Origin: Gnetum montanum
Lineage: Eukaryota > Streptophyta > Gnetopsida > Gnetales > Gnetaceae
Assembly: GCA_015680685.1 (NCBI GenBank)
Contig: MNCI01025068.1
Location: 1-54,257, forward strand
Reading direction: 5' to 3'
Length of the DNA stretch: 54,257 nucleotides
The translations under genes and the position numbers were made by a program. Shown piece after piece: positions 21,047 to 31,650 of the stretch; positions within the stretch are counted from its first letter, which is position 1, and each line of letters opens with the position of its first letter. The notes under the pieces are model-generated. The model was not told the DNA's origin, searched no databases, and saw nothing but the letters and a program-made list of their open reading frames with translations.

Positions 21047-21562
21047 AAGTGAGAAACTAGGCATTAGAAACCATTACTGAGGAAGAGGAGACCAACACGG
21101 AGAAGAATAATGAGGAACAAAGCATGGAGAAGGACCAAGGAGGAGGAACGGAGGAGTTGAAGGAGAACACCACTGAAACTGAGTCATTGGATGACCAGGA
21201 TGGTGTCAACCAAATGTTCAGTAATTTTCTTAAAGGGAATATGGACTTAGGGGTTCCCCTGGAGGGTGACAAGGAGCACGGTACATTTTGTCTTTTATTT
21301 AATTTTTCATCGCTTCGTTAGTTATCATTTCTATGGTATCTTGTTTTTATGTTTTTGTTTTGTCTAGACGAAGGCAGTGAAACCAAGACGGTGCAGTTGG
21401 ACGTACCCATGAAGACGGTTCCCCCTGAGAGGACCACGGAGGTTAGTTCATCCCGTACCCATGAGCCACTTACTTGGATGGAAATGCCAAGTAAGATGGA
21501 TTTTGTGGCTGGGATCGCTGAAGAGGTTGTCGAGTGAATTCAAGAGGCACACCCTGAAATAA
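21047..21562 (+). pseudogene. Antisense gene exons 5 and 6, element B
   Basis: Exon 5 (about 21047-21280) encodes a Glu/Thr/Asn-rich acidic linker ending SNFLKGNMDLGVPLEGDKEH. A TAG at 21058 is probably a former CAG. Exon 6 (21368-21562) encodes PLTWMEMPSKMDFVAG and an amphipathic helix ending IQEAHPE. TGA at 21535 replaces a CGA kept in A. The flanking introns are phase 1. The C counterparts are a Glu-rich repeat (42278-42070) and TPNKFTFMEGMVNDMIYCL (41956-41816). Confidence 0.7.
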
Positions 21563-21648
21563 GTATAAATTTTTTGAACCATTTGCAGCTTTACAGTTTC
21601 ACACTTTGTTTTAGTGGCCTTAACATTTCTTTCTTTTCGCATGCATAG

Positions 21649-22635
21649 GTGCTAAATTGAGATGGGATCCCTCTGAAAGCGTCAGCATAGAAAGTTTAAC
21701 CACACTTTCCCCAGAAGTGGAGCAGGTACCAAGGCCTATTTACGAGGGAGTCGCGGAAGGCCTTGTGCACAATGCTAAATCATTATGGACCCGTAGGCAT
21801 TCTGTTGAACAATTGTGGCTACAGATTCAAGAAAAAGAGAAAGAAGTATTTGAATTTTCGGTTGAACGTGATGATCTGAAGGCTCGATACGAGTTTGCCA
21901 CTGCCAAACAAAGCAGTGATCGCTCCTAGCGAACGTCCGAGGTTACGTATACAAGATATTGGAACTTACTGAATCGTCATGCGTCGCTGACTCGGAGAAT
22001 GGTAGAGCGCAAAGCCCAAATTGATCTCCTGAACCTCAAATGTCAAGATTGGAAAGCCTTTGCTTCCAAGGTTCGCAAGTGAGGTCAGGATGAGAAGAAT
22101 CACAAACATCACTACAAGAAGTCGTTAAAAGAAGTGTCCATCGAAAAGCGCCAACTAGGGATGTTTGTGGAGGGTTTGGGTTTGCGTTCTTCCTTTGATA
22201 CTTTTGCCCAAAACACAACTGTGGAAATGGAGTCACCTACGAGGGTGATTACAACTGCTTATGGGGAAGTGTTCATGGGTGAATTCCCTCTGAAATGTCC
22301 TACCTGGTCGGCCGTCGACAAAGGAAAGACTTTAGCAGACATTGACTTAGGCCTTGACAGGACTGATTGGGCCTGTGCTTCAGAAGAAGAAATCCTTCGT
22401 TGGCTAGAATTCGGCTTAGGGGGATCTCCTAAGGTAAGCTTTTTGTTGTTATGAAATCGATTTACTGAATAATGTTTAAAATTTTGACATTCTCTTATTT
22501 TTATATATTGATTGTCTCTTTTTGTGTTTTCAGGAGGAAGGTGGTGGTGATACCCAAGAAGCTTGCCCCAGTGGAGCAAGGGCCCCTGATGCTGGTGGAT
22601 CTAATGGGGATGATCCTCCGGTTCCGGATGCTTAG
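21649..22635 (+). pseudogene. Antisense gene exons 7 and 8, coiled coil and tail, element B
   Basis: Exon 7 (21649-22433) begins AKLRWDPSESVSIE, then PRPIYEG and a heptad-rich coiled coil (LQIQEKEKEVFEFSVERD). It continues RTSEVTYTRYWNLL, a second basic helix with GQDEKNHKHHYKK, and a C part MESPTRVITT...EEEILRWLEFGLGGSPK. Two stops replace Trp codons: TAG at 21927 (TGA in A, TGG in C) and TGA at 22081 (TGG in A and C). Exon 8 (22534-22635) is a phase-0 tail, GGGDTQEACPSG..., ending TAG. The same exon limits exist in A and C. Confidence 0.8.
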
Positions 22636-23160
22636 TGTTTTGATTAAAAAGTTGTTTTTGTTTTTGATGTTTTTGACTCAAATTTATACGGGAATTGTAA
22701 CTTGAAAATTTTGAGATGGACGAAAACGGTAAACACTTGTAATTGTACCTTATTGCATGTAAGAAATTTTTTGTTGATTTTGAGTTTAATTGTAAACACG
22801 ACACGACAATGTAAAATGTTTTGGTTCATTTTTCTGTTTTAAGTGTAATGCGGAAATGTAATTATAAAAGATAAACGAAAACAAAGTACTAGTTTATGGC
22901 CATTTCGGGCCCCATGCGTAGCTTATGGCCATTTCGGGCCCCAGTGTAATCAGGGAATATTTTGAAGGATGTGGATAGATTTCTCGGTCAACTGATCATT
23001 GCTGAACGTGGCTAGTTTTATGTTGTTGTAGACATGATAGTTTAACGTCATTCTGGACTTAGAGTGTGATTTTAATATATATATTTTTTTGGTGTTGTAG
23101 TTTAACGTCATTTCGGACTGCGTGTAGTTTAACGTCATTTCAGACGAAGCGAGATGGTAT
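22636..23160. repeat. Element B spacer 1 with TTAAACT motif repeats
   Basis: Reverse match of A 7500-8023. AT-rich 3' flank of the antisense gene to about 22880. Then phrases like TAGTTTATGGCCATTTCGGG and TAGTTTAACGTCATTTCGGA occur between 22890 and 23145. No credible gene. Confidence 0.75.
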
Positions 23161-24421
23161 TATTTTAATTGTTTTTTGATTCTTTTTATTTTTATGTCAG
23201 GGGGTGTATCGTTGGTACAATTTTGTATTCAGCGTCCCCTTCGCTGATCATGTTGAACGGCAATTCAGTCCAAGAGACGTCTGATGGAGTGGTTCTTGTG
23301 TTAGTGTTTTCAGATGTCTCGGTAGTTGTTGCGAATTCTGTGTTAGTCTCTAATTTAGAAGCCGTATGTACAATATTAGACGTAGGTGTTTCTGTTTTAG
23401 GTGGGTCTTGTTCCATGTTTAAAGGCTTACTGCTTACCGGTGGTTGCGGATTTTTGTCATTTCAGCTAGGCTTTTCGAGCTAGACCTCTGAGCCCTGGTC
23501 TGTGTCCATGTGTGATGAAATGATAGGAGTAGCTGCTTCCCCATGTATGATGATTTCACCGCCCTGATAAGGAAGGTGAATCTCTTGGTATATAGGGGAG
23601 GAGACAGCTCTCAGTTGGGCCAACCAGGGTCTTCCCAATATTAGGTTGAATCCTGGCATTTCATCGACCACTAGGAAGTCGGCGGATGTGGGGAACTGGT
23701 CTCCTACTATGAAATCTAAGGTTATTGTGGCTTTTACCATTACGCGTGACCCGCTGAATGATTTTAAACATGTAGTTGCGATTGGTTTAATTAACTCAGT
23801 AAGCCCCAATTGTTCAATGATGGGGTATGGTACAACATTTGTGGCAGCTCCATCATCTATGTGGACTCTATGTATCTTGAACTGGTTTATGCATATCGTT
23901 ATGAACATGGGGACTGTTGTTATCTCCCCTATTTTCTTGTCCACCTTAATGTTGTCATCATGGAAGCTTAAGGGTTTAGGAGTGGTCCCGTGAGGTGAGT
24001 ACATTACCGCATGAATGGAGGGTTCATTTGGGGGCAAGTCCTCACTTACCGGGATCAACGTTAACATGCGTATTAAAGCTTCCCGATGTGTTTGGGATGT
24101 TAAGACCAAGTCATACAAGCTTAATGAAGTGTTCTTTTGCTTCAATGCTTGGGTGACTTGTGTCAAGGCTGTTGCGAAGTCTCTACTGTTGGGGGTATTT
24201 GCATCAGCAGTGACTGGGTCCATTGGGCCCAACATTTTTATTTCATGTTTCGGTGGCCTATCATTTTTGCTCGGCGCTGTCATTTTAGATGGTTCATGCT
24301 TTTTTGATGGTTCACCCTCGTTACCTGCGTTTGGTTTACTGTTAGGTTGTGTCATGGGTATGACGTTAAGTGGAGTGGGTCTAGGTGGCCCCATAGCTAA
24401 CCGTTGGTGCTCTTTTTCCAT
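23161..24421 (-). pseudogene. pro: Element B protease region
   Basis: Frame 24421-23480 is open for 313 codons, then stops and resumes at 23416-23192. It has a basic/Pro-rich linker, then the retroviral-type aspartic protease with HIDDGAATNVV (active site, DDG where many families have DTG or DSG) near 23860 and FNLILGRPWLAQL near 23640. The tail is Thr/Glu-rich. The protease cleaves the Gag-Pol polyprotein. This is the best-preserved protease of the window. Upstream gag is in the same frame from 25396. Confidence 0.85.
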
Positions 24422-24496
24422 GCGCTCACGTGTAAGCCTATCCGCTAAGCGTTCTTATGTGTGGCATGGAGGTGGAGCTGGTCTTGGAGCCTCAGG

Positions 24497-27287
24497 TTAC
24501 CTTGGGATTATTACCACATATGGAGCTGGCCGAGGTTGCGGTTGTACAGTGGGAAGTGGTTGAGCCGAAAGCTGGCCAGGGACCCTAATGACGTCGGGGC
24601 TAGGTTTGCCTTGCACTTGTGAGGTGGAGGTTTGGTAATTGTTAGGCCTTTTAGGTGTCCTAACAATGTACGGGGTTGGTTTTGGTGGAGGTTGGACCTC
24701 CACTATTGCGACGGTGGGTGGTACTTGGACTACAAAAGGGGTAGGCTGAGTATGAGGGGTTGGTGGCTTTAAGGATGTAGGTACGGCCGAAGGTACGCGG
24801 ACAACGTATGGCTGCTGCGGGGCACGTGGTGGTTGAGGCGTGGGCATGGACATAGCAAGAGGAACCTGAACTATGAACGACCTATTAGGTGTTTCCTGTT
24901 TATATTCGGGGTAGATAGTGTTAATGTTGGGTGTCTCGGAAACATCATCAAAGTAGATTGTATTGATAACGTACGACATATCCTTGGTATAGACCCCCAT
25001 AGTTTGATTCTTTCGTTGGACTCGGTTGGCCTCATCAAAGGTGATTTGGCCTTCGTCGATCATTCGCTGAATATCCTGCTTCAAGGTGAAACAGTAATCC
25101 ATACTGTGCCTATTGCGTTGATGGTAATCGTAGAAGCGATCCATTCTAAAACCTTTGGGTATGGGAGGCTCATCTGGTGTTTCTAGGCTCGAGTTCTGAA
25201 TGAGTTGACAGAACCGGTCATGTCTCTGGATGGCCGTGGGGGATAACTGTTTATGTTTCATTAGCCTAGCCTTCAAAAGTTGGTCGAATAGCTGGGATGG
25301 TTTCATTGGCAGGGGTGTATATTGAGAGGGATCTTTCCTCTCGAAGTTTCTCGTACGATTTAGCATTGGGTTTTGGGATGATGATGATTCCAGCATGGTC
25401 GTGGGAGCAGGTTTATTATAGTTAGTGGGAGCTACTGGCGGTTTGTTTCATTATGCCATGCCTGCTTGTGTCTTTGCTATTGCTTCTATAGTTGCTTTAG
25501 CCTTCTCTTTATCCTTTTTACTGTGTTGATTCTTGACGGCCAAGTATGCAGGATCATGGCTATTTTGAGCCGCCTCTTCTATATTTTTAATTTGTACAAA
25601 AGCCTAGTTAAGATTATGGGCATTAAGATAGTACAACTTGGATTTAAAGAAGTCATTTACGGCCCGTTTTAGAATAGTAAGCAGGTAGGTCTGGGAGATT
25701 GGCTCATGTAGCTCATTGAGAGCAGCACTTCACCTCTGAATGAATTTCTGTACAGGTTCAAGTGGCACTTGCTTAACCTGTATGAGGCTGTCCAGTGTGG
25801 CCTCGGGTTTCAAGTTGTACTTGAACCTAGTCACAAACTGGTGTGTAATAAGTCTTCCAAGGAGAAGATGGAATTCCTCGGCAGGGCCTGGTACCAATCA
25901 AGTGCTCTCCCCATGAGGGACATGGGGAACACTCGTAGAATTGCATGGGGCCATGCCTGGAGTAACGTGCATTCTAATCTAAATGTTATTAAATGAGTGT
26001 TGGGGTCTGTCTCTCTGTTATATTTGATTAGTATCAGCAATGATACGCCTTTGGGCAAGGTTAAGGGCAGGACGGAAGAGCTGATGGGGTCATCGTGGTA
26101 AAAGTCCACTACCTTCAACTCCCCGTCGGCTATTTTGAGGCATTTAACCTCATCAGTTAGTTCTTGCATCAATTTTTTTACATCTGCCTAGTCTTGAGCA
26201 TTAGGCGAGGCGACGGTTTGGGGGTGTGGTGCTGGGTATAGGTTAGATTGTTGAAAGGCGGGTTGAAATGCTGAAAGCTGCGCAACGGGGGGTTGTACTT
26301 ATGGGATGTGAATAGCCTGTGGCACTAGGGATGGCACATTATATATGGGAGTTTGTTGCTGCTGTGGTTGTGGTTGTATTTGGGGAATGTTAACTAGTGG
26401 AAATGCGTGAGATGGCACATTGTGGTGAGAGGGTTGATGTGACAACACACCCATCGTTGGCCATTGCCCAGCCATGTTTTGTGAAGGGACTCCCTGTTGG
26501 GTTACGGCAGTCGAGGGGGCGGCGTGCGTTTGAATGTGGCGGATGTAGTGAGCGAACGTGGATGCTGGTATCATGTGTGGCATCCCTATCACTCGAGGCG
26601 AGGAGGTTGCCCCCACGTTATGGTGCACGGTTGGCGCTTGTGAGGATGGGCCTGAAGTTGCAGCGGGGATGATTGCGAGAGGGAATGTGTTGAATTGGGG
26701 GTTGCTCAGGGGAGGAATATGCACTAGCGCTGATGTTTTTGGTGGCGGTGCTTGGGCCTGGGTGAACCTGAGATGCTGGAGGGGCATGATTTCCCCTGTA
26801 CCAGGATGAAACACGGGGTTAATGTGTGTTTGTGGGATAAGAGTGTGGTAGGAGTCCTCATGTTCAGATTGAGTAGCGAATTCGTCCTCTTCTTCTAGTT
26901 GGGGCTCTAGCACAGGCTGATCCAACGACTGACTCCTTTGCAGAAGGAGTTGTGAGACGAGCTCTGAGTATTGCTCTAGAATAGGGATTATATCGTATGG
27001 AGAGGGGATGAACTCGCGTCCCCCCTGTAGAAGAGTTCATATTGCCTCTTTACCTCCATTTCGTCTCGATCTACGGCCAGGCCAGCTTGCATCTTCAGAC
27101 ATATGAAGTTATACTAGTCCTGGGTTATAATGTTAGAGGTTGGATTCCTCCCTTGCAACCTTAGGGACCGGCAGGGCCCCGTTGTGGGTTGTACTCCTGG
27201 GTGTTGCGCGATGGGCTATTGGACAGCCATGGTGTTTATGATGTTAGTGACTTGAGTGGTGGCGGTGGTGGTGTTTACAGGGTTCAT
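24497..27287 (-). pseudogene. gag: Element B gag
   Basis: Starts at ATG 27287 (equivalent to A 3412). After a shared minus-one shift near 27015-27025, the gag core is read in frames 26925-26299 and 26172-25831. It has DFYHDDPISSS, a TKYNRETDPN region and GRALDWYQ, then decayed sequence to about 25450. After a frame change, 25396-24497 carries the Cys/His region (RFYDYHQRNRHSMDYC, first Cys changed to Tyr) and a long Pro/Val-rich linker. Gag forms the particle shell and packages RNA. Compared with A it keeps about 58 bp that A lost, and it lacks several of A's TAG stops. Confidence 0.85.
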
Positions 27288-27954
27288 GATGATTGGTTGA
27301 GGATATACGACATGGTCTAGAAATGTGAAATTAATGTACTGTGCAGCATACCGTGTATATGCTTCAACTAATGGTGTATAATGACAGCGTATACAGCATG
27401 TATGTACGTAGCGTATATGGTCAGCGTAGACGAGTCTACAACGAAAGTGGCTCAGAGTATATGCTAGAGAGCGTATACAGTGTCAGGGTACAGCGTAAGA
27501 TAGGTTTACAGCGTATAAAGTGCAGCATAACATATGGTAGCGTAACAAAAATCTATGGAATGCAGCGTAGGCAGAATAGCAGGGATAAAGTGGGTATACA
27601 GCATAGACGAGGTCTACAGCGTAAAGGGCGTAGTGTAAATGGACAGCAGCGTAAATAAGTCTATGGCATAAAATATGCAGTGTAAAATTTAACAATCTTA
27701 TGTAGGCCGTAAGGAAAATCTGCAGCGTAAAATGTAGTATATGGTTACCAGCGTGAACGCTGGGGATTTCGCAGGGTAAGTTTTGACAGGAGCGGTGTAA
27801 ACAGCGAACAGCATAGACGCTGGGCAGTTTGCGGACTGGGTTTTCAAACTGAGCAGCATAAACACTGAAATGTTTTTAGCACGAATGTGTGGTCGGCGGT
27901 GTAAACTTTCAATAGCGTAAATGCTGGGAAGTTTGCGAGTAAGGTTTTAGGCAG
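27288..27954 (-). other. Element B leader, rich in TACGCTG words
   Basis: Reverse counterpart of 2745-3411. The frames at 27341-27658 and 27483-27695 are by-products of the repetitive words. No gene is called. Confidence 0.75.
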
Positions 27955-27974
27955 GGCCCTCCTTTTAGCGCCAA
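27955..27974 (-). other. Primer-binding region of element B
   Basis: On the minus strand TTGGCGCTAAAAGGAGGGCC, 4 bp inside the 5' LTR end. It has the same position and core as in A and C. Confidence 0.7.
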
Positions 27975-27978
27975 TTTC

Positions 27979-29181
27979 TGTACCGTCCGAAATCGTTGGT
28001 CTCCGACTGGAAGGAAATAAAGACCGTGGGATTACTAGACATGCACAGAAGACCCTACCTTCGCCTGAGGGTGAGTTGGAATGAATGAAGGTAGAGTACC
28101 TTGGGTGGTCCACACGTGGATCAGACAAAGATTTCCCCAAACGTACACTGAAGTGCTATACGCTGGGTTATACGTAAACGGCGTAGCGGGCGTAAAATAG
28201 AGCGTAAACAGCGTAGCAGATGCGAACAGAGCATAAGCATAAACGAGCATAAACAGAACACATGCACAAAATTGATGTAAACTGTAAACAATTTTATGAA
28301 GAAAATGTAACAATGGTATTACAGGATGAGAGTACAGTGCACCAGTCTAACGCAGTTGTGATGAAACACAAGGTGGACAAAAAGCCCCAGTGGATGCAAG
28401 GATGACTGGGTTGGTTCACACTGTAGGCGCGGGGTAGAGATTGTATGCTCAGCGTACAAGGTTTTCCAGCATAAAAGGTTTTTAGCTCTGTTGCGCAACG
28501 TAATTGCTCTTTGGTATGCTCTGGGATTTTTGCCAACCGACCTAGATCAAGTGAAAAATTGGGGCTTTTATACCAGTTGTTACGCTAAAGTTGGGTTGGG
28601 CAACACGTGGATGTTGACCGGGTGAAAAAAGGCGTAAAATTTACAAGTGTACAATATATTACATCTGCTAAGCATATATGCTGGGCGCATACGCTGTATC
28701 AGGAAGGAGTAGACTCTGGGCGTATACACTGGATGTGCTGGGCGTAGATGCTATGGACGCTGGGCGTATACACTGATGGCTGCTGGACGTATACGCTGAG
28801 GCGTATACGCTGATGGCTACTAAATGTATACGTTGGGGTGCATACGCTGATGGTTGCTGACTTGCTTCAATCCTTGCTCTTCAGTGCTATTCTCATGCTG
28901 TCTTTGGAGATTTCATCCCCAGGCGTACACGTCTATTGCTGTGCCTGACGAGCGTACATGTGAGGTGTGTACGCTGGGCGTATACGCTGGGAATGCCGGG
29001 CGTATACGCTGTGGGTGTGAACTTGGGCGTATACGCTGCCACTATATACTTAGTGAAAATTAAGTATTTTGATCCCCAAAGTTGCAATGTGTGACACCAA
29101 ATGTAGCCGAGGTCGTCTGTGGGTCCCAGGGACCTACTTCTTGCTGGAGAAGTACCAAGCTTGAAATTTTGTAGTGTTTCA
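27979..29181 (-). repeat. Element B 5' LTR
   Basis: 1203 bp, tips intact (TGTACCGTCC...GTGTTTCA on the plus strand). It matches 11495-12810. TATAAAA lies near 28567 on the minus strand. GCGTATACGC-type words cluster at 28670-29040. Confidence 0.95.
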
Positions 29182-29186
29182 GAGAA
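29182..29186. repeat. Target site duplication of element B, right copy
   Basis: GAGAA, an exact copy of 11490-11494. The A pol reading resumes here as EKRYNDVENSCLALVF. Confidence 0.9.
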
Positions 29187-29780
29187 AAGGTACAACGACG
29201 TGGAGAATTCATGTTTAGCTTTGGTCTTTTCTTTAAGAAAATGGCGACATTACCTCTTCCGTAACCAGGTTTACATAATTTGCAAAGACAATGTACTAAG
29301 AGCCATAATAGGGAACATTTACGAAACAAGTCGAATAGCCTAGTGGAAAGCCATGATAGCCAAGTTTGACCTGTACTACGTAGCGCAATCATCAGTTAAG
29401 GGTCAAGCCATAGCAAATCAAATGTCCACGTCACCAATGCACGATCAAGCGACTATAGAGCCAGAATTCCCAGATGAGAATATAAGTGAAATATATATAG
29501 TGCCCAATGACTACGATGTCATTCTAAACTTTGACGGTGCATCCACCTCTCGAGGGGGAAGTGTAGCCGCTGTCATCACTTATCCCTCCGGGAAGATTCG
29601 ACCCTTTGCCTATCATTTCAACTTTCGTTGTACCAACAACATAGCAAAGTACGATGGTCTCCTTAGAGGTCTCGCGGCAGCACTGGCTTCAGACATCACA
29701 TGGCTTGTAGTCAGAGGAGACTCGCAACTGATCTTAAACCAAGTTACAAATGTTTATACGTGTAAAGCTCAACATTTACA
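29187..29780 (+). pseudogene. Element A RNase H remainder and second RNase H
   Basis: Resumes the Ty3-type RNase H after the B insertion (FSLRKWRHYLFRNQVYIICKD). From about 29500 comes the second RNase HI-like domain, with NFDGAST and VVRGDSQLILNQ. The catalytic Glu of the AEYEGL motif is Lys here (NNIAKYDGL), which should abolish activity. A TAG near 29341 (TGG in B) separates the two parts. The frame opening at 29353 continues without a break into integrase. Confidence 0.85.
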
Positions 29781-31251
29781 ACGATACTATGACTTGGAAA
29801 AACACCTAATGAGGCTATTTGAAAACATCAATGTGCAACACGTCTCTAGAAATGATAACACCATTGCGGATGCGTTAGCCACATTAGCATTAAACATATC
29901 ACCAGACATGTTCCATGCATTACCAAGCTCCGTAATCAGTTGTGCCAAATCAATAACTAATACTCTCGACATGTTGCCGATTGCATCTGTTAGTACAATA
30001 CGCGCGATAGAATGGTACGATGACATAAAGGAATACCTTCTACGCGGCGAAACACCACGACATCTAACAAATGCACAAAAGGATGTAATGCGAAAACACT
30101 CTAAACAATACACCCTAGTGGGGGATACGTTATGTCGTAGATCCTACGAGGTCATATTGCTAACATTCTTTAGTAGTACCGATGCTCAAACCATTGTTGA
30201 ACAGGTACATGAGGGACTATGCAGAGGACACATAGCGCCAAAAGCCATGGCGACGAAAATTAGATGCTTAGGCTACTATTGGCCACACATGGAGTACGAC
30301 TGTCTCTCCAAGGCTAAAACATCCAATACTTGCCAAAAACATAGTAACCTAATCCATGTTCCATCAAACGAGTTGCACACGATGCAAATCACATGGCCCT
30401 TTCAAAAGTGGGGGTTGGACCTTATCGGCCCAATAACACCTTCATCTTCTGCGGGGCATGGTTTTATTATAACCATGACAGAATACTTCACGAAGTGGGT
30501 AGAAGCTGCCCCCCTTCGAAAAATCACATCTAAACACATGTGCAATTTCATTCTCAAAAATATTATAACCCGTTTTGGCATTCCCATGACAATTATCACT
30601 GACAATGGGCCACAATTTAGCAGTGCCGAGACAAAAACCTTTTGTGACAGTCTGGGGATCAAACACTCGTTTTCATCCCCTTACTATCCTCAGAGCAATG
30701 GGCAAGCGGAAGCAACAAACAAGACAATTATTACAATACTTAAGAGAATGCTTACCCAAAGCAAAATAAAATGGCACGAGTAATTGATATACGCATTGTG
30801 GGCATATTGTACTACGTACCGAACGTCAACAGGTAAAACACTATATAGTCTAGTTTATGGTTCAGAAGCTATTTTACCTTTGGAATTACAAGTACCATCT
30901 TTAAGGATCACACTCTTCGAACTCCTCGACGACGCCCAAAACAATGATCTATGTATCATTGACCTAGACTCGGTGGAAGAAGAACACATACGTGCACTTG
31001 ATCAGATTGAATGGTACCAAAAACAACAACGGCAACGACATCAGCATAACATCAACAAGCGCCCTATCAAAGAAGGCGACCTTGTGCTTAAGGCTGTTTG
31101 GGAACACCCGGAAAAATTCTCAGCCAATTGGGAAGGGCCTTACTTGGTCACTAAAGCATTTGACAATGTAGCATTCAAGCTAGTTGACATGGAAGGAAAT
31201 GAGCTTGCCAATCCAACCAATCATGTGTTCCTGAAATCGTTCTACATCTGA
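29781..31251 (+). pseudogene. Element A integrase
   Basis: In one frame with the second RNase H (from 29353), broken only by TAA at 30781-30783 where B has CAA. The zinc-finger region VHEGLCRGH...TSNTCQKH lacks the first Cys of the CxxC pair (CDTC in C). The catalytic core has WGLDLIGP, IITDNGPQF and NGQAEATNK, giving D, D and E. The C-terminal part has WEGPYLVTKAFDN and ends YI at 31251, without a chromodomain. It is the most complete integrase of the window. Confidence 0.9.
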
Positions 31252-31254
31252 GTG

Positions 31255-31650
31255 TAAGTACAAGTACGTGCAAGTCCTGGAATTACGACTATAAACTGAT
31301 ACCACAACTCGTCCTGGAATCATGATGGTAAACTAATACCACAGAACAATCCTGGATCATGACTTAAAACTAATACCACAGCCTATCCTGGCATCATGAC
31401 AATAATCTGATACCCACAGTGTCTGCAATGACGATAAACTAGCACCCGTCCAGCATGATAGTGAAACTGCCCCATCACATTCACCAGAGTCTGCTAAGAC
31501 TATAAACTGGTTTGCCTCTTCATGGTCCGCTAAGACTAGATACTGGCAACGTAACGTCTGCCACGACGCTAAATGAGCAATGTCCAACGAGTTATGACAT
31601 AAAACTAACCCATGATAGTCCTCTACGACTATAAACTGGCAAGTTCATCT
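31255..31650 (+). repeat. Element A spacer 3: degenerate 35-45 bp repeats after integrase
   Basis: About ten drifted units of the form 'cctggaatcatgac' then 'ataaactgataccacag', changing to 'gtctgctaagac' then 'tataaactgg'. The same array is in B 13860-14258. Confidence 0.8.

Larger units (their letters stand above)
18083..22635 (+). pseudogene. Element B antisense multi-exon gene, nearly complete, function unknown
   Basis: Runs opposite to gag-pol, between protease and RT. Exon model: 1 (18083 or 18116 to about 18246), 2 (18972-19470), 3 (19546-19814), 4 (19904-20944), 5 (about 21047-21280), 6 (21368-21562), 7 (21649-22433), 8 (22534-22635, stop TAG). Intron phases from exon 2 onward are 2, 1, 1, 1, 1, 0 and keep the frame. 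Introns 2-7 are short, about 75-105 nt, with GT-AG ends except a lost AG before exon 4. The exon 1/2 phase does not match, so that junction is unresolved. The product would be about 1,080 residues: an N region (exons 2-4), Glu-rich linker (5), coiled coil and WGQ..KNHKH motif (7), and an acidic Gly/Pro tail (8). Stops occur in exons 1, 2, 3, 4, 5, 6 and 7. C has a clear homologue. The role is unknown. Confidence 0.85.
11495..29181 (-). mobile_element. Element B: Ty3/gypsy Tat-like LTR retrotransposon nested in A, reversed
   Basis: 17,687 bp between GAGAA target duplications, with inverted-orientation LTRs 27979-29181 (5') and 11495-12810 (3'). It is the same family as A. Reading on the minus strand: LTR, primer-binding region, leader, gag-protease, antisense gene (plus strand, nearly complete), RT, two RNase H domains, integrase, 3' region, hairpin, LTR. 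It keeps the full antisense gene lost from A. Defects include stops, frameshifts in RT, loss of the integrase zinc-finger region and a TG to TT change at one LTR tip. Confidence 0.95.

Noticed and set aside
23169-24563. Long plus-strand frames opposite B protease and gag (23169-23483, 23646-23993, 24015-24563)
   Set aside because: Mirror frames of the real gag-protease reading on the other strand. Similar shadows appear opposite A protease and gag.
29119-29343. Open frame crossing from the B LTR into A RNase H
   Set aside because: It is created by the insertion junction. Its first part is LTR sequence, so it is not a gene.
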